A stretch of 64,000 nucleotides of DNA from Candidatus Binatia bacterium (GCA_951812575.1 OX638322.1:434001-498000); one strand, 5' to 3'. Shown: positions 51,612 to 60,771, counted from the stretch's first letter. A program made the numbers and translations. Notes: generated by a model not told the origin, from the sequence alone.

Positions 51612-52002
51612 TACCAACATCCATATCTCACTCCTGTCCGGTCTTTTGGCCTGGGACGCGCTCCTGTACGAGATTGGAAACGCCCCTGTCCGGTTATCCC
51701 CGGTGGTCGCCAGCGAGTTACTCCGAGGCATCCCCGATCATGGCCGACGCAGCATTGAGCGGCTTGTCGGCCAGTTGGTCCCCTTAGAACCACCATCCTG
51801 GAGACGCTGTTGGGTTGAGACGGGGAGACTCTTGCCAAAAATTTTCCCGGACCATGAGGCAATAGGCTTAGCCAGACTCCAAAATGATCTTCTCCTCGCA
51901 CTGACAGCTCGCTATACAGGTGCCCTGCTACTGACGGCGGATCGCCACTTCATCACAATACGTCACCTTGTCCCCTTCCAGCTTCGGATTTTCCACCTAT
52001 AA
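51595..52002 (+). CDS. PIN-domain toxin (VapC-like)
   Basis: A PIN ribonuclease of about 135 residues. The first acidic residue is in MIAFFDTNIHISLLSG, the second Glu in VVASELLRG, and a C-terminal Asp in LLTADRHF; together these make up the PIN metal-binding site. It starts within the antitoxin gene (17-base overlap), so the pair is a toxin-antitoxin module. Targets of such toxins are usually tRNA or rRNA. It sits inside the TcuA-PrpB-PrpD catabolic run, probably a later insertion. Confidence 0.82.
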   Translation: MIAFFDTNIHISLLSGLLAWDALLYEIGNAPVRLSPVVASELLRGIPDHGRRSIERLVGQLVPLEPPSWRRCWVETGRLLPKIFPDHEAIGLARLQNDLLLALTARYTGALLLTADRHFITIRHLVPFQLRIFHL

Positions 52003-52043
52003 GCAAATCCAGAGAGATCCAACGGAAGCACGAGCCTAGAAGT

Positions 52044-53402
52044 ATGCCTACCCGCCAAGCCACGGCTGATATCTGTCATAGCCTGACCCGGATGACTTTT
52101 GCGTCGCTTTCGGACGGAGCTATTGCGGTGGCCAAGCGGGTCATCCTCGACGGCCTTGCCGTTGCGGTGGCCGGAGCCAAAGAGCCGGGGCCAACCATTG
52201 CCGCCGCGCATGTCAACAGTCAAGGCGGAAAAGAAACGGCGACTGTTATTGGTCATGGCTTTCGCACCTCGCCCGTTTTGGCGGCGTATGCCAACGGTAT
52301 TGCCATGCACGTCCTGGACTATGAGCCGATGTGGAGTCCCCCCACCCACGCCACGTCACCAACGCTGCCGGCCATTCTCGCCTTGGCCGAAGAACGGCAC
52401 AGCTCAGGCCGGGAGATCATCACGGCTTTTGTCAAAGGCTGTGAACTCCAGGGACATATTCGACTGGCCTCCCATCAATACGCACCCGGCGAGTTTAGCG
52501 TCCATCCGCCCAGCAGCGTCGGCCTCATGGGTGCGGCTGCGGCCGCCGCCCATCTGCTGGAACTCGACCAAGAGCAGTTACAACACGCGCTCGGTATCAG
52601 CGCGTCCCGCGCGGGCGGATTGATGGCCAATGTCGGCACTATGGCCAAGGCGACCCACTGCGGCTGGGCAGCTTTCTCCGGCCTGGATGCGGCCTTACTG
52701 GCGTCCCGCGGCTTTACCGGCAACCCAACGGTTTTTGAAGCGCCGAACGGGTACGTCGAGCACTTCTTTGGCAAGCAGTTTCAGTATGATGAATTGCTAC
52801 GCCTGGGGCAGTCGTATCGCATGGTCGAGCCGGGCTTTGTGATGAAGATGTTCCCGTGTCAGTACGGCACGCATTTCGGGATATTGGCCGCGCTGGAACT
52901 CCGCCGACAAATCGCCAGTCCCGACCCCATTCGGGCCATCCATATTACCGCTCCGATCATGCCCTATGTTGACCGGCCGGCTCCTCACAGTGGTCTGGAC
53001 GGGAAATTCAGCTTTCAGTATACGGTTGCCGCCGCCCTGCTCGACGGCGAGGTGTCGATTCGGACCTTCTCGGACGACTATTGCGAACGGCCCGCGCTGG
53101 CCGCTCTCCTGTCTCGGACTCACCTGACCCAGGACGAGACGATTCCCGGCGTGTTGGAAAAAATGTGGGTAGACGTTGCGGTCGAACTCCAGGACGGCCG
53201 GCGCCTGACGGCTCGGTGTGACGGCCCGCAAGGCTTTTGGGGTCGGCCGCCTCTGACGCGGGACGACCACCTGATCAAGATTCGAGACTGCCTCGGCGTC
53301 CACCTGACCGCAGAGCACACACAGCGCTGTATTCAGCTTGTTGAACGGCTGGAAACCCTGGAGGCCTCTCAGATTGCCCAGCTTATGGCTTTGATTGGTT
53401 GA
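52044..53402 (+). CDS. MmgE/PrpD family protein
   Basis: An MmgE/PrpD-type dehydratase/isomerase, 452 residues. PrpD dehydrates 2-methylcitrate; relatives act on cis-aconitate or other hydroxy-acids. Motifs are weakly conserved but DGLAVAVAGAKEPG, NGIAMHVLDYEPMWSPPTHATSP and GISASRAGGLMANVGTMAKATHCGWAA are typical. It is followed 30 bases later by an enoyl-CoA hydratase. With the TcuA- and PrpB-like enzymes it hints at a methylcitrate-like degradative route. Confidence 0.88.
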   Translation: MPTRQATADICHSLTRMTFASLSDGAIAVAKRVILDGLAVAVAGAKEPGPTIAAAHVNSQGGKETATVIGHGFRTSPVLAAYANGIAMHVLDYEPMWSPPTHATSPTLPAILALAEERHSSGREIITAFVKGCELQGHIRLASHQYAPGEFSVHPPSSVGLMGAAAAAAHLLELDQEQLQHALGISASRAGGLMANVGTMAKATHCGWAAFSGLDAALLASRGFTGNPTVFEAPNGYVEHFFGKQFQYDELLRLGQSYRMVEPGFVMKMFPCQYGTHFGILAALELRRQIASPDPIRAIHITAPIMPYVDRPAPHSGLDGKFSFQYTVAAALLDGEVSIRTFSDDYCERPALAALLSRTHLTQDETIPGVLEKMWVDVAVELQDGRRLTARCDGPQGFWGRPPLTRDDHLIKIRDCLGVHLTAEHTQRCIQLVERLETLEASQIAQLMALIG

Positions 53403-53432
53403 AATCAGCAACGAACAGTCCCGGAGGACAGC

Positions 53433-54242
53433 ATGAGCGAAAACCAGGTGCTCACCACAGTGAGCGATCATATTGGCATACTGACGCTGAATCGGCCTGA
53501 GGTCATGAACGCCTTCTCTGACACCATGCGCGGTCAGCTCCTCGCGCAGCTCGAACAGTTTGCAACCGACCGGAGCGTCCGCTGCATTGTCATTACCGGA
53601 GCGGGCAGAGCCTTCTGCGCCGGCGGTGACATCGCCAGCATGGCCAAGCTCCAGGACGCCGACTCTACCGAGGTCCTTGAGCAGCGCATGGCCCTTGGCA
53701 GTCAGGTCGTCCAGTTGCTGCGACGGATGCCCCAGCCCATTATTGCGGCGGTGAACGGCGCTGCGGCCGGCGCGGGCGCCAACCTGGCATTAAGCTGCGA
53801 CTTCCGACTTGGCTCGGACAAGGCTCTCTTCTCCGAGAGCTTTGTGAAGATTGGTCTGGTCCCCGACTGGGGCGGATTCTTCTTTTTGTCCCGCCTGGTT
53901 GGAACGGCCAAGGCAATGGAACTGATGATGACCGGCGACCGGATCAGAGCCGAAGAAGCCTTGCGCTTGGGCCTGCTGAATCAGGTCTATCCGCTTGAGA
54001 GTTTTTGGGAAGACACGCTCACGTTTGCGCGGACGCTGGCTACGGGTCCGTCCGAGACCCTGGCGCGGATCAAAGAAGGCGTCTACCTCGGCGCGAGCGC
54101 ATCGCTCGAACAAGCCCTGGCCTATGAGTACCGGGCCCAGAAAGCGGCCTTTTTGTCCGACGACGCCCGCGAGGGTATGCGCGCCTTCCTGGACAAGCGC
54201 GCACCCCAATTTGGAGAAAAATCCGGGAAGAATCCGGAGTAA
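53433..54242 (+). CDS. Enoyl-CoA hydratase/isomerase
   Basis: A crotonase-superfamily protein of 269 residues. The oxyanion loop GAGRAFCAGGDIASM and the active-site region ESFVKIGLVPDWGGFFFL are present; the acidic residues here are compatible with hydratase or isomerase activity. The gene lies between prpD and the carboxymuconolactone decarboxylase-like gene (gap 22 bases), as if in one operon. The substrate is not predictable. Confidence 0.92.
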   Translation: MSENQVLTTVSDHIGILTLNRPEVMNAFSDTMRGQLLAQLEQFATDRSVRCIVITGAGRAFCAGGDIASMAKLQDADSTEVLEQRMALGSQVVQLLRRMPQPIIAAVNGAAAGAGANLALSCDFRLGSDKALFSESFVKIGLVPDWGGFFFLSRLVGTAKAMELMMTGDRIRAEEALRLGLLNQVYPLESFWEDTLTFARTLATGPSETLARIKEGVYLGASASLEQALAYEYRAQKAAFLSDDAREGMRAFLDKRAPQFGEKSGKNPE

Positions 54243-54264
54243 TCACACTGGAAAGGAAGTCAGC

Positions 54265-54810
54265 ATGGCCCGTTTAGCCTATCTGGACCGAGATGACCTG
54301 CCTGAGCTTGAGCGCGATATTTTTGATGATCTTCTCAAGCAACGCGGCTCAATTGGCAATATCTTTCGGATCGTGGCACACAGCCCGTTGCTCCTACGTC
54401 GTATGCTGTACTTCAGCGATGGGCTGCGTAATCGGACCACACTTGATCCTCGGTTGCGGGAACTCGCTATCATGACGGTCGGCAGGCTCACCGACTGCGA
54501 GTATGAATATACCCACCATAAAGCCTTGGCCCAACGGGTCGGGGTAAGTCCTGAACAAGTAGAAAAACTTGCGGACTGGGAGACCTGCCCGGCTTTTCAC
54601 GAACACGAACGTAGCGTTATTCGCTACGCAACCGAGATGACCGAGCAGGTGCAGATTGCGGATACGACCTTTGACGCGCTCCGCGCCTTTCTCAATGAGG
54701 AACAGATCGTCGAACTCAGCTTGAATACCGCGTTCTATAATATGGTTGTCCGTTTCCTCACAGCGACCCAAGTTGATCTTGAGCCGGGCGCCAAGAAAAC
54801 CGGCGACTAA
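54265..54810 (+). CDS. Carboxymuconolactone decarboxylase-family protein
   Basis: An AhpD/CMD-fold protein of 181 residues, MARLAYLDRDDLPELERDIFD. The conserved region RLTDCEYEYTHHKALAQRVG contains the Cys and His of the family; there is no CxxC of AhpD. The ATG at 54265 has AAAGGAAG upstream. It is the last gene of the PrpB-PrpD-ECH module and is convergent with the SRAP gene. Confidence 0.88.
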   Translation: MARLAYLDRDDLPELERDIFDDLLKQRGSIGNIFRIVAHSPLLLRRMLYFSDGLRNRTTLDPRLRELAIMTVGRLTDCEYEYTHHKALAQRVGVSPEQVEKLADWETCPAFHEHERSVIRYATEMTEQVQIADTTFDALRAFLNEEQIVELSLNTAFYNMVVRFLTATQVDLEPGAKKTGD

Positions 54811-54827
54811 TTCATGTTTCGGGTGTG

Positions 54828-55490
54828 CTACGCTGGCTCAATACAGGCCGCCACATCATTGCGCGGGGAATTCACCAGGGTTGAGACCGCGTAGGCCTCC
54901 AGCTCACCGGCAGGATAGGGTTGGAGGAGAGGCAGGACTTTGTGCGGGTCTTCGACCGTTGGGTCGAGCCAGTGCTCTTCAGCCTCACGAGGGACAATAA
55001 CCGGCATGCGGTGATGGATGTCGGCCATGAGAGCGTTCGGTGTGGTGGTGATAATAGTGCACGAATGGATAGTTTCGCCGGACGGTCCAGCCCAGCGTTC
55101 CCATAAACCGGCAAACCCAAACGGCTCACCGGATTTCAGTCGAATATAATACGGCACCTTGGACGGCCCGGTCTTTTTCCACTCATAAAAACCATCGGCC
55201 AGAACCAGACAGCGACGCTTCCGTATCGCCCGGCGAAAGCTCGGCTTTTGTGCAATCCCTTCGGCGCGGGCGTTAATCATCCGGTTACCAATGGCTTTGT
55301 CCTCGGCCCATGACGGGATCAGCCCCCAACGCAATGCCACGATCTGGGGTGCCTGCGCATGGACCAGCGCCCACACCGGCTGGGTCGGCGCAATATTGTA
55401 CCGGGCGGTTTGTGCATGAGGCATGGTTCGCGCCACAAACCGGGTCTGGAGTTGCTTTTCATCTGTCGTCAGGCTGTAGCGACCACACAT
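54828..55490 (-). CDS. SRAP-domain protein (YedK/HMCES family)
   Basis: A SOS-response-associated peptidase fold protein that crosslinks to abasic sites in single-stranded DNA. It has Met-Cys-Gly-Arg (MCGRYS) at the N-terminus, with Cys2 the catalytic nucleophile, NARAEGI, GFYEWKK and HHRMPVIV, i.e. the catalytic Asn, Glu and His are all present. The start is ATG 55490, giving Cys2 after Met removal; a frame that opens at 55550 would mask it. GGAGGAG lies upstream. About 220 residues. Confidence 0.93.
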   Translation of the reverse strand: MCGRYSLTTDEKQLQTRFVARTMPHAQTARYNIAPTQPVWALVHAQAPQIVALRWGLIPSWAEDKAIGNRMINARAEGIAQKPSFRRAIRKRRCLVLADGFYEWKKTGPSKVPYYIRLKSGEPFGFAGLWERWAGPSGETIHSCTIITTTPNALMADIHHRMPVIVPREAEEHWLDPTVEDPHKVLPLLQPYPAGELEAYAVSTLVNSPRNDVAACIEPA

Positions 55491-55649
55491 ACGATGCTCC
55501 TCCTTACCGCTGCACACCCTTCGAATGGCCAGCTCCTTTGACTCCATCACGTCCTATACGCCAGGGACGTTGCAATTCAAATGCGTCCACGTAGAATGCT
55601 CTCTCCATTATTCAGGAACGGTATGTGAGAGCAAGACAAGGAGGTTGAA

Positions 55650-56165
55650 ATGGCATCAGTTACTTTACGCGGCAATCCTCTCAGCCTGGGCGGATCGGAA
55701 GTAGCGGTTGGTCAGGCTGCCCCGGACTTCACCGCTGTCAATAACGATCTACAGCCGGTCAAACTGAGCGAGGCACAGGGGAAGGTGATTATTCTGAGTG
55801 CGGTCCCCTCGGTTGACACCCCGGTGTGTGACACGGAGACGCGGCGTTTTAACGAGGAGGCCGCCAAGCTCGGCGAAGGGATCGAAATCTGGACGTTGAG
55901 TATGGATTTGCCGTTCGCTCAGAAGCGCTGGTGTGGCGCGGCCGGCGTGGAGCAGGTAAAAACGCTATCGGATTTTCGTGACCGAGCCTTTGCCGAAGGC
56001 TACGGCGTGCTGATCGCAGATGGGCCGCTGGCCGGCGTGACCGCCCGAGCGGTGTTCGTTGTCGGGAAGGACGGCACACTCAAGCATGTCGAATATGTAT
56101 CTGAGATCGCCAATGAACCGGATTATGACGCGGCGCTGAATGCGGCCAAGGCTGCCGCCGCGTAG
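55650..56165 (+). CDS. tpx: Thiol peroxidase
   Basis: An atypical 2-Cys peroxiredoxin, 171 residues, reducing hydroperoxides with thioredoxin. Peroxidatic Cys is in PSVDTPVCDTETRRFN and resolving Cys in QKRWCGAAG. GNPLSLGG at the N-terminus is typical. An AGGAGG lies upstream of the ATG and a strong terminator follows 15 bases after the stop, so it is probably a monocistronic gene. Confidence 0.95.
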   Translation: MASVTLRGNPLSLGGSEVAVGQAAPDFTAVNNDLQPVKLSEAQGKVIILSAVPSVDTPVCDTETRRFNEEAAKLGEGIEIWTLSMDLPFAQKRWCGAAGVEQVKTLSDFRDRAFAEGYGVLIADGPLAGVTARAVFVVGKDGTLKHVEYVSEIANEPDYDAALNAAKAAAA

Positions 56166-56180
56166 ACCTTTGATGCTTCG

Positions 56181-56209
56181 GAGGGGCAGGCGACCTGCCC
56201 CTCTTTTTT
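56181..56209 (+). terminator. Rho-independent terminator after tpx
   Basis: GAGGGGCAGG-CGA-CCTGCCCCTC is a perfect 10-bp stem with a 3-base loop, followed by six T residues. It terminates tpx and may also reduce antisense from the convergent thiolase. Confidence 0.93.
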
Positions 56210-56235
56210 GATCGAGTTTTCGGAGACTCGACGCG

Positions 56236-57411
56236 CTACAACACCTCAAACAGTCCGGCTACGCCCATCCCGCCACCGACACACATGGTCACCACCACGT
56301 TCTTGGCACCCCGCCGTTTGCCCTCGCGCAGGATATGCCCGACCTGACGGGCGCCGGTCATGCCGTACGGATGACCGATTGAGATGGAGCCGCCGTTCAC
56401 ATTATAGTTCTCCATGGGAATGCCGAGGCGGTCGCGGCAATAGACCGTCTGCACGGCAAAGGCTTCGTTGAGTTCCCACAGATCAATATTGTCCAGCGTC
56501 AGGCCGTGGCGCTCAAGCAGCTTGGGAATGGCGAAGACCGGACCGATCCCCATTTCATCCGGCTCACAGCCGGTGGCGACCAACCCTTTGTAGAGGCCCA
56601 GGGGCTCCAGGCCGCGCTTCTCGGCCTCCTTGGCTTCCATCAACACCACCGCGGCTGCCCCGTCGGACAACTGGCTGGAATTACCGGCGGTAATCGATCC
56701 CTCGGTCACCGACGGGAGTGCGGAGAGGCCTTCCATATTGGTCGTGGGCCGATTGCCCTCATCCCGAGAGAGCGTGACCTCTTTTTGCGTGACCTCGCCC
56801 GTTTCCTTGTTGGTCACATCCATGACCGTGGTGATGGGCACGATCTCGTCGTCGAATTTGCCGTCCGCCTGGCCGGCAGCGGTCCGCTGCTGGCTGGCCA
56901 GGGCATACTCGTCTTGCGACTCGCGCGAGACCTGATAGCGCTGAGCGACAATCTCGGCCGTTTTCAACATGGGGAAATAGATCTCGGGCTTGTTGTCCAT
57001 GAGCCAACCGTCAACAAAATTCTTGGTGTTCAGATTGTTTTGGACCAGGCTGATCGACTCGACTCCGCCAGCCACCATGACGGCGGCCCCATCGACGATA
57101 ATCCGGTTGGCCGCGGTGCTGATCGCTTGCAGCCCGGAGGAGCAGTAACGGTTAATGGTCATGCCGGAGGTGGTCACGGGCAGGCCAGCCTTCACAGCCG
57201 AGGTTCGCGCAATATTATGCCCGGTTGACCCTTCCGGCAGCCCACAGCCGAACACCACATCTTCCACCGCTGCCGGTTCCACCCCGGCCCGCTCAACCGC
57301 GTTTTTAATGACATGCGCGCCCAGGGTCGCACCGCTGGTTTTATTCAGGCTGCCCCGAAAGGCTTTGCCAATTCCAGTCCGGGCGGATGATACAATAACG
57401 GCTTCTCGCAT
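56236..57411 (-). CDS. Acetyl-CoA C-acetyltransferase (thiolase)
   Basis: A biosynthetic/degradative thiolase of 391 residues. The nucleophile Cys is in [15 protein letters not shown] near residue 89; His in [18 protein letters not shown]; the C-terminal Cys in [15 protein letters not shown]. All three catalytic elements are intact. It is divergent from the GST gene. No partner beta-oxidation gene is adjacent on this strand; chain length is unknown. Confidence 0.94.
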   Translation of the reverse strand: MREAVIVSSARTGIGKAFRGSLNKTSGATLGAHVIKNAVERAGVEPAAVEDVVFGCGLPEGSTGHNIARTSAVKAGLPVTTSGMTINRYCSSGLQAISTAANRIIVDGAAVMVAGGVESISLVQNNLNTKNFVDGWLMDNKPEIYFPMLKTAEIVAQRYQVSRESQDEYALASQQRTAAGQADGKFDDEIVPITTVMDVTNKETGEVTQKEVTLSRDEGNRPTTNMEGLSALPSVTEGSITAGNSSQLSDGAAAVVLMEAKEAEKRGLEPLGLYKGLVATGCEPDEMGIGPVFAIPKLLERHGLTLDNIDLWELNEAFAVQTVYCRDRLGIPMENYNVNGGSISIGHPYGMTGARQVGHILREGKRRGAKNVVVTMCVGGGMGVAGLFEVL

Positions 57412-57555
57412 GAATATGGCCTCCTTTGTTCCTGGTCTCGTCCGACGTTTGCGCCAGCCTATCCCAGGCTGGCCCTTCCGCCAACCGGGCCTGCGCCTTG
57501 ACTTCTGTCCGCTTTATTGGAAATGACGAAAGACACGCTCAGAGAGGAGAATCCC

Positions 57556-58209
57556 ATGATTGCAGTCTACGACCTGGCCGGAGCGAACAGTTTGCGTTTT
57601 AGCCCGTTCTGTTCGCGGACCAAGGCGGCCTTACGCTATAAGGATCTGGACTATACGACGCTCCCGATTCGCTTTTGCGATAAGGACAAACTGGCTTTTT
57701 CCAAGCAGGACCGGGTGCCGGTCATTACGGATAACGGCACGGTTGTCTCGGATTCGTGGAAGATTGCCGAGTATTTGGAAGACCACTATCCGGAGGCCAG
57801 GCTCTTCCCCGGCCCGGGCATGAAAGAGGCCTGTCGGTTTTTTAATCTGTATATCGACAATACCCTCCATCCGGCCCTCTTTCCGGTCGTGGTGTATGAT
57901 ATCTTTGAAAAGATCGAGCCGGTGGACCGCGCCTACTTTCGGGAAAACCGGGAAGCCCGGCTCGGCGCGACGCTTGAGGACATTGCCGCCAAACGCGACA
58001 ACTTTCGCCCCCGTCTCAAATCCGTCCTGGCAGACCTGGAGGCCGTTGCCCTGGGCCATGAGTATCTGTTCGAGGTGTTGACCTACGCCGATTTCAGCCT
58101 GTTCGGCACCCTGACCTGGGTGACACGGGTGAGCGACGAGCCGCTGTTTGACGCGGCGCCGTCCCTGGCCCGCTGGTGGGAGCACATGCAGGCGCGCTTC
58201 GAGATTTAG
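57556..58209 (+). CDS. Glutathione S-transferase family protein
   Basis: A GST of 217 residues with an N-terminal thioredoxin-like domain (FSPFCSRTKAALRYKDLDY, RVPVI, DSWKIAEYLEDHYP) and a C-terminal helical domain. The N-terminal SPFC region resembles beta-etherase/LigE-like GSTs, which could indicate action on aryl ethers. The ATG at 57556 has GAGGAG upstream. It is convergent with the symporter gene; the 3' ends are 24 bases apart. Confidence 0.88.
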   Translation: MIAVYDLAGANSLRFSPFCSRTKAALRYKDLDYTTLPIRFCDKDKLAFSKQDRVPVITDNGTVVSDSWKIAEYLEDHYPEARLFPGPGMKEACRFFNLYIDNTLHPALFPVVVYDIFEKIEPVDRAYFRENREARLGATLEDIAAKRDNFRPRLKSVLADLEAVALGHEYLFEVLTYADFSLFGTLTWVTRVSDEPLFDAAPSLARWWEHMQARFEI

Positions 58210-58233
58210 CCCGGTTGAGCGGATATTCCTTCA

Positions 58234-59577
58234 TTACGAGAGGGTCGTCTGCTTCTCCCGCTCGACCACCTTGGCCAGGACGAGAAGGGCAATCAGGTTC
58301 GGGATGGCCATCATACCGTTCAACGTGTCGGACACGTCCCAGACCAGCCGTAAGCCACCGGTTGCGCCAATATACAGAAAGGCCAGAAACAGCACCCGAT
58401 ACGGGATTACCGCCCCCTTGCCGAACAGATACTCCCAGGCTTGCCCGCCATAAAAACTCCATGTCAGCATGGTGCTATAGGCAAACAGGATCAAACAGAT
58501 AAAGACCAGATAGTCTCCCAAACCGGGCAGACCCTGGGCAAAGGCCGCCGCGGCCAACAGCCCCGGAGAGGTGTCCGCCTGGCCGAGGACACCCGTCACC
58601 ATAATCACCAGCCCGGTGACGCTGGCGACAATCAGGGTATCCACGCACACCTCCCACATGCCCCAAAAGCCCTGTCCGACCGGTGTGTTCTTGGCTTGGG
58701 CGTGCACGATGGAGGCCGAGCCCAAACCCGCCTCATTGGAAAAGATGCCGCGCGCCAACCCGTAGTGCATGGCCAGCATCACGGTCGCCCCGCCCCAGGC
58801 TCCAACCGGGGCGGCTGGCGTGAAGGCGGAGGTGATAATCGTTGCCAAGGCGTCCGGCAGGGCCGCGGCGTAGCGCAGCAAAATCCACATGCCACCGGCC
58901 AGATAGAGCACGGCCATAAAGGGCACCAGATAGGCGGTGGTCCGGCCAATGCGCCGCACCCCGCCCAGGATGACCACCGCCACCAGAGCGACCATGCCGG
59001 CCCCGGCGACCGGTCGGGGCAGACTGAAGGTTTCATACAGACTCGCCGCCACCGTATTCGCCTGAACCATGTTGCCGATACCCAGCGCGGCCGCACCGGT
59101 CAGAAAGGCATACACGCCGGCCAGCCACTTCCGGCCCAGGCCGTCAGCGATATAATACATCGGACCGCCGACAACCTCACCACTGTTCGCCTTGACCTGA
59201 CGGTATTTCATGCCCAGCACGACCTCGCTGAACTTGGTCGCCATACCGACCCCGGCCGTTATCCACATCCAGAACAACGCCCCCGGCCCGCCCCAATACA
59301 TGGCCGTGCTGACTCCAACGATATTCCCGACCCCGACCGTTGCCGCCATGGCCGAACTGACGGCCTGAAACGCGCTCAGCTCGCCGGCCCCGGCCTCCGT
59401 TCGACCGGAGAAGAGGCGGCCCAGGGTTGAACGCCAGATCAAGAGGAAGTGTGTCAGTTGGATCCATCCCAGACGAAAGCTGAGATACACTCCCGTTCCG
59501 ATCAGGAGGACCATCAGGGGCGGACCCCAGACCACCGCGTTGACGAGATTGTTGAGGTGTTCGACGGTGCTCAGCAT
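58234..59577 (-). CDS. Sodium:alanine symporter family protein (AGCS)
   Basis: An alanine/glycine:cation symporter of about 447 residues, with some 10-11 hydrophobic segments. Motifs typical of AGCS: TVGVGNIVGVSTAMYWGGPGALFWMW and GLARGIFSNEAGLGSASIVHAQA. The start at 59577 is preferred over the ATG at 59595. Its first codons lie in a sequence duplicated at 60791. It is divergent from the secreted-protein cassette. Confidence 0.92.
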   Translation of the reverse strand: MLSTVEHLNNLVNAVVWGPPLMVLLIGTGVYLSFRLGWIQLTHFLLIWRSTLGRLFSGRTEAGAGELSAFQAVSSAMAATVGVGNIVGVSTAMYWGGPGALFWMWITAGVGMATKFSEVVLGMKYRQVKANSGEVVGGPMYYIADGLGRKWLAGVYAFLTGAAALGIGNMVQANTVAASLYETFSLPRPVAGAGMVALVAVVILGGVRRIGRTTAYLVPFMAVLYLAGGMWILLRYAAALPDALATIITSAFTPAAPVGAWGGATVMLAMHYGLARGIFSNEAGLGSASIVHAQAKNTPVGQGFWGMWEVCVDTLIVASVTGLVIMVTGVLGQADTSPGLLAAAAFAQGLPGLGDYLVFICLILFAYSTMLTWSFYGGQAWEYLFGKGAVIPYRVLFLAFLYIGATGGLRLVWDVSDTLNGMMAIPNLIALLVLAKVVEREKQTTLS

Positions 59578-59752
59578 ACTGCCTCGTTTCCACAACCCCG
59601 TGCCTCCGCGTTGACCAGTCAGGCCGGGTTGCCGGCCAAGGGCTGCAATCCAGACTTCGAGGAAACAGCATAGCCATGCAACGTGTCGGGGTCGATGTCG
59701 GTGGAACGTTTACCGATCTGATCTCTGTCGATGAGGACAAGGGTGAGGTGGG
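59566..59752. repeat. Symporter-hyuA intergenic duplicate, left copy
   Basis: This segment spans the symporter start codon, the intergenic region and the first 26 codons of hyuA. It is repeated at 60791-61042, where the intact hyuA continues. The right copy carries a palindromic element insertion (60842-60894) with its flanks. The two copies flank the secreted-protein-2 cassette. Identity is about 85-90% by eye outside the inserted part. Confidence 0.88.
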
Positions 59753-59756
59753 CTGA
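59676..59756 (+). pseudogene. hyuA 5' fragment (26 codons), copy 2
   Basis: The same 26-codon fragment as at 41186 (MQRVGVDVGGTFTDLI then SVDEDKGEVG, stop), upstream of secreted protein 2. The intact hyuA begins again at 60967. Confidence 0.85.
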
Positions 59757-59814
59757 AAAAGTGGGAGGTGTACTGGAATGGGGAAAAATCGCGGTTAATC
59801 TATTCAATAGCGGT

Positions 59815-59836
59815 GCGGTCTAAAACTGAAGACCGC
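59815..59836 (+). promoter_or_regulatory. Leader hairpin before secreted protein 2
   Basis: GCGGTCT-N8-AGACCGC, identical to the hairpin at 41325-41346, 32 bases upstream of the ATG at 59869. Its conservation follows from the recent duplication, so it does not by itself prove function. Confidence 0.45.
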
Positions 59837-59868
59837 GTCGATAGCCGCGGAACCGGGAGAAATATCCG

Positions 59869-60771
59869 ATGCACAGAGTAATGATGGCGTTCGTATTCGC
59901 GTGCGGGCTCAGTAGTCCAGCCTGGAGCGCGGTGATTGAGGTGCCGGCGCCCAATCAGATCATGAGTGGGATCTCTTACTTTTCAGGCTGGAAGTGTGTC
60001 CAAGGCAGCCTCACCGCGCGGATTGATGGGGGCGAGCCCTTTGCGTTGGGGAGTTTTCACTCCCGCGGGGACACGCGCGAGGTGTGCGGAGATGTGGACA
60101 ACGGCTGGATCATCCAGTTCAATTTCAACCGTCTGAGCCAAGGGATGCATACGTTTGAAGCGTTCGACGATGGGACCAGCTTTGCAACGGTAGAGTTCGA
60201 GGTCGTCCATTTTGATGAGGAGTTTAAAACCGACGCCACGGGCGAGTGTACAGGCACCTTATCCGACGGGTCAAGGGTAGAACTCACGTGGGCACAAAAC
60301 CTACAAAATTTTGGCATCACGGAAATCTGTGCCGGCTTCCCTTCCGGGGGGTATCGGATTGATACAACGTTTACGAGTAAGGATGAGTCATGCCCGGAGG
60401 AGGCCTCCCAAGATCTCGTGAGCAGGCTCCTTCTCATGGAACAAACCGGGACCGTCCTGAGCGCCACCGAAACCGACAGCGAGAGAACGTATACGGGTAA
60501 CATGAGCTGCGAGGGGACTTGGCACATGGGGCTTAATGGGTCGATTACGAGGCCTTTGGGGCATGGCTGTATCCGCTTCGTACACTTTGAGTTCTCCGGG
60601 GACATCGGGAATGGGGTGCCGGACTCGGAGGCGGAAGCGATTATCATAATTCGTGATGCCGGCGCAGACTGTGCGATGTCTCGTCAGCGTCACTGTAGGA
60701 TGTTCTATGAGGGGACCCTCACACCGGCTGATTCCTCCACGCTGGTTCATACCGCGGAGCACGAGGAGTGA
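59869..60771 (+). CDS. Secreted two-domain protein, copy 2
   Basis: A 300-residue exported protein. Signal peptide and first domain (residues 1-122) are nearly identical to copy 1 at 41379. From residue 123 the second domain is clearly homologous but strongly diverged: shared landmarks are LSDGS near the domain start, a GDIGNGV/GNIGDGV motif, and the end FYEGTLTP; about six Cys could form disulfides. The gene lies in the divergent region between the symporter and hyuA. The function is not recognised; extracytoplasmic binding or recognition is possible. Confidence 0.8.
   Translation: MHRVMMAFVFACGLSSPAWSAVIEVPAPNQIMSGISYFSGWKCVQGSLTARIDGGEPFALGSFHSRGDTREVCGDVDNGWIIQFNFNRLSQGMHTFEAFDDGTSFATVEFEVVHFDEEFKTDATGECTGTLSDGSRVELTWAQNLQNFGITEICAGFPSGGYRIDTTFTSKDESCPEEASQDLVSRLLLMEQTGTVLSATETDSERTYTGNMSCEGTWHMGLNGSITRPLGHGCIRFVHFEFSGDIGNGVPDSEAEAIIIIRDAGADCAMSRQRHCRMFYEGTLTPADSSTLVHTAEHEE

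Larger units (their letters stand above)
59624..60235 (+). repeat. Near-identical 612-bp repeat, copy 2
   Basis: Matches 41134-41745 at a constant offset of 18,490 bases with about ten mismatches and no gaps. Because the surrounding sequence here is contiguous with the symporter and the hyuA locus, this copy is the likely source of the one at 41 kb. Confidence 0.93.

Noticed and set aside
59177..59740. A minus-strand open frame starting with the same peptide as the MFS frame.
   Set aside because: It is antisense of the hyuA scrap followed by an out-of-frame part of the symporter; the shared peptide only reflects the DNA repeat.
41134..60235. Assembly artefact as an explanation for the 612-bp duplicate.
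   Set aside because: The copies differ at about ten positions, have different flanks and different C-terminal continuations, so both are probably real, although long reads would confirm.
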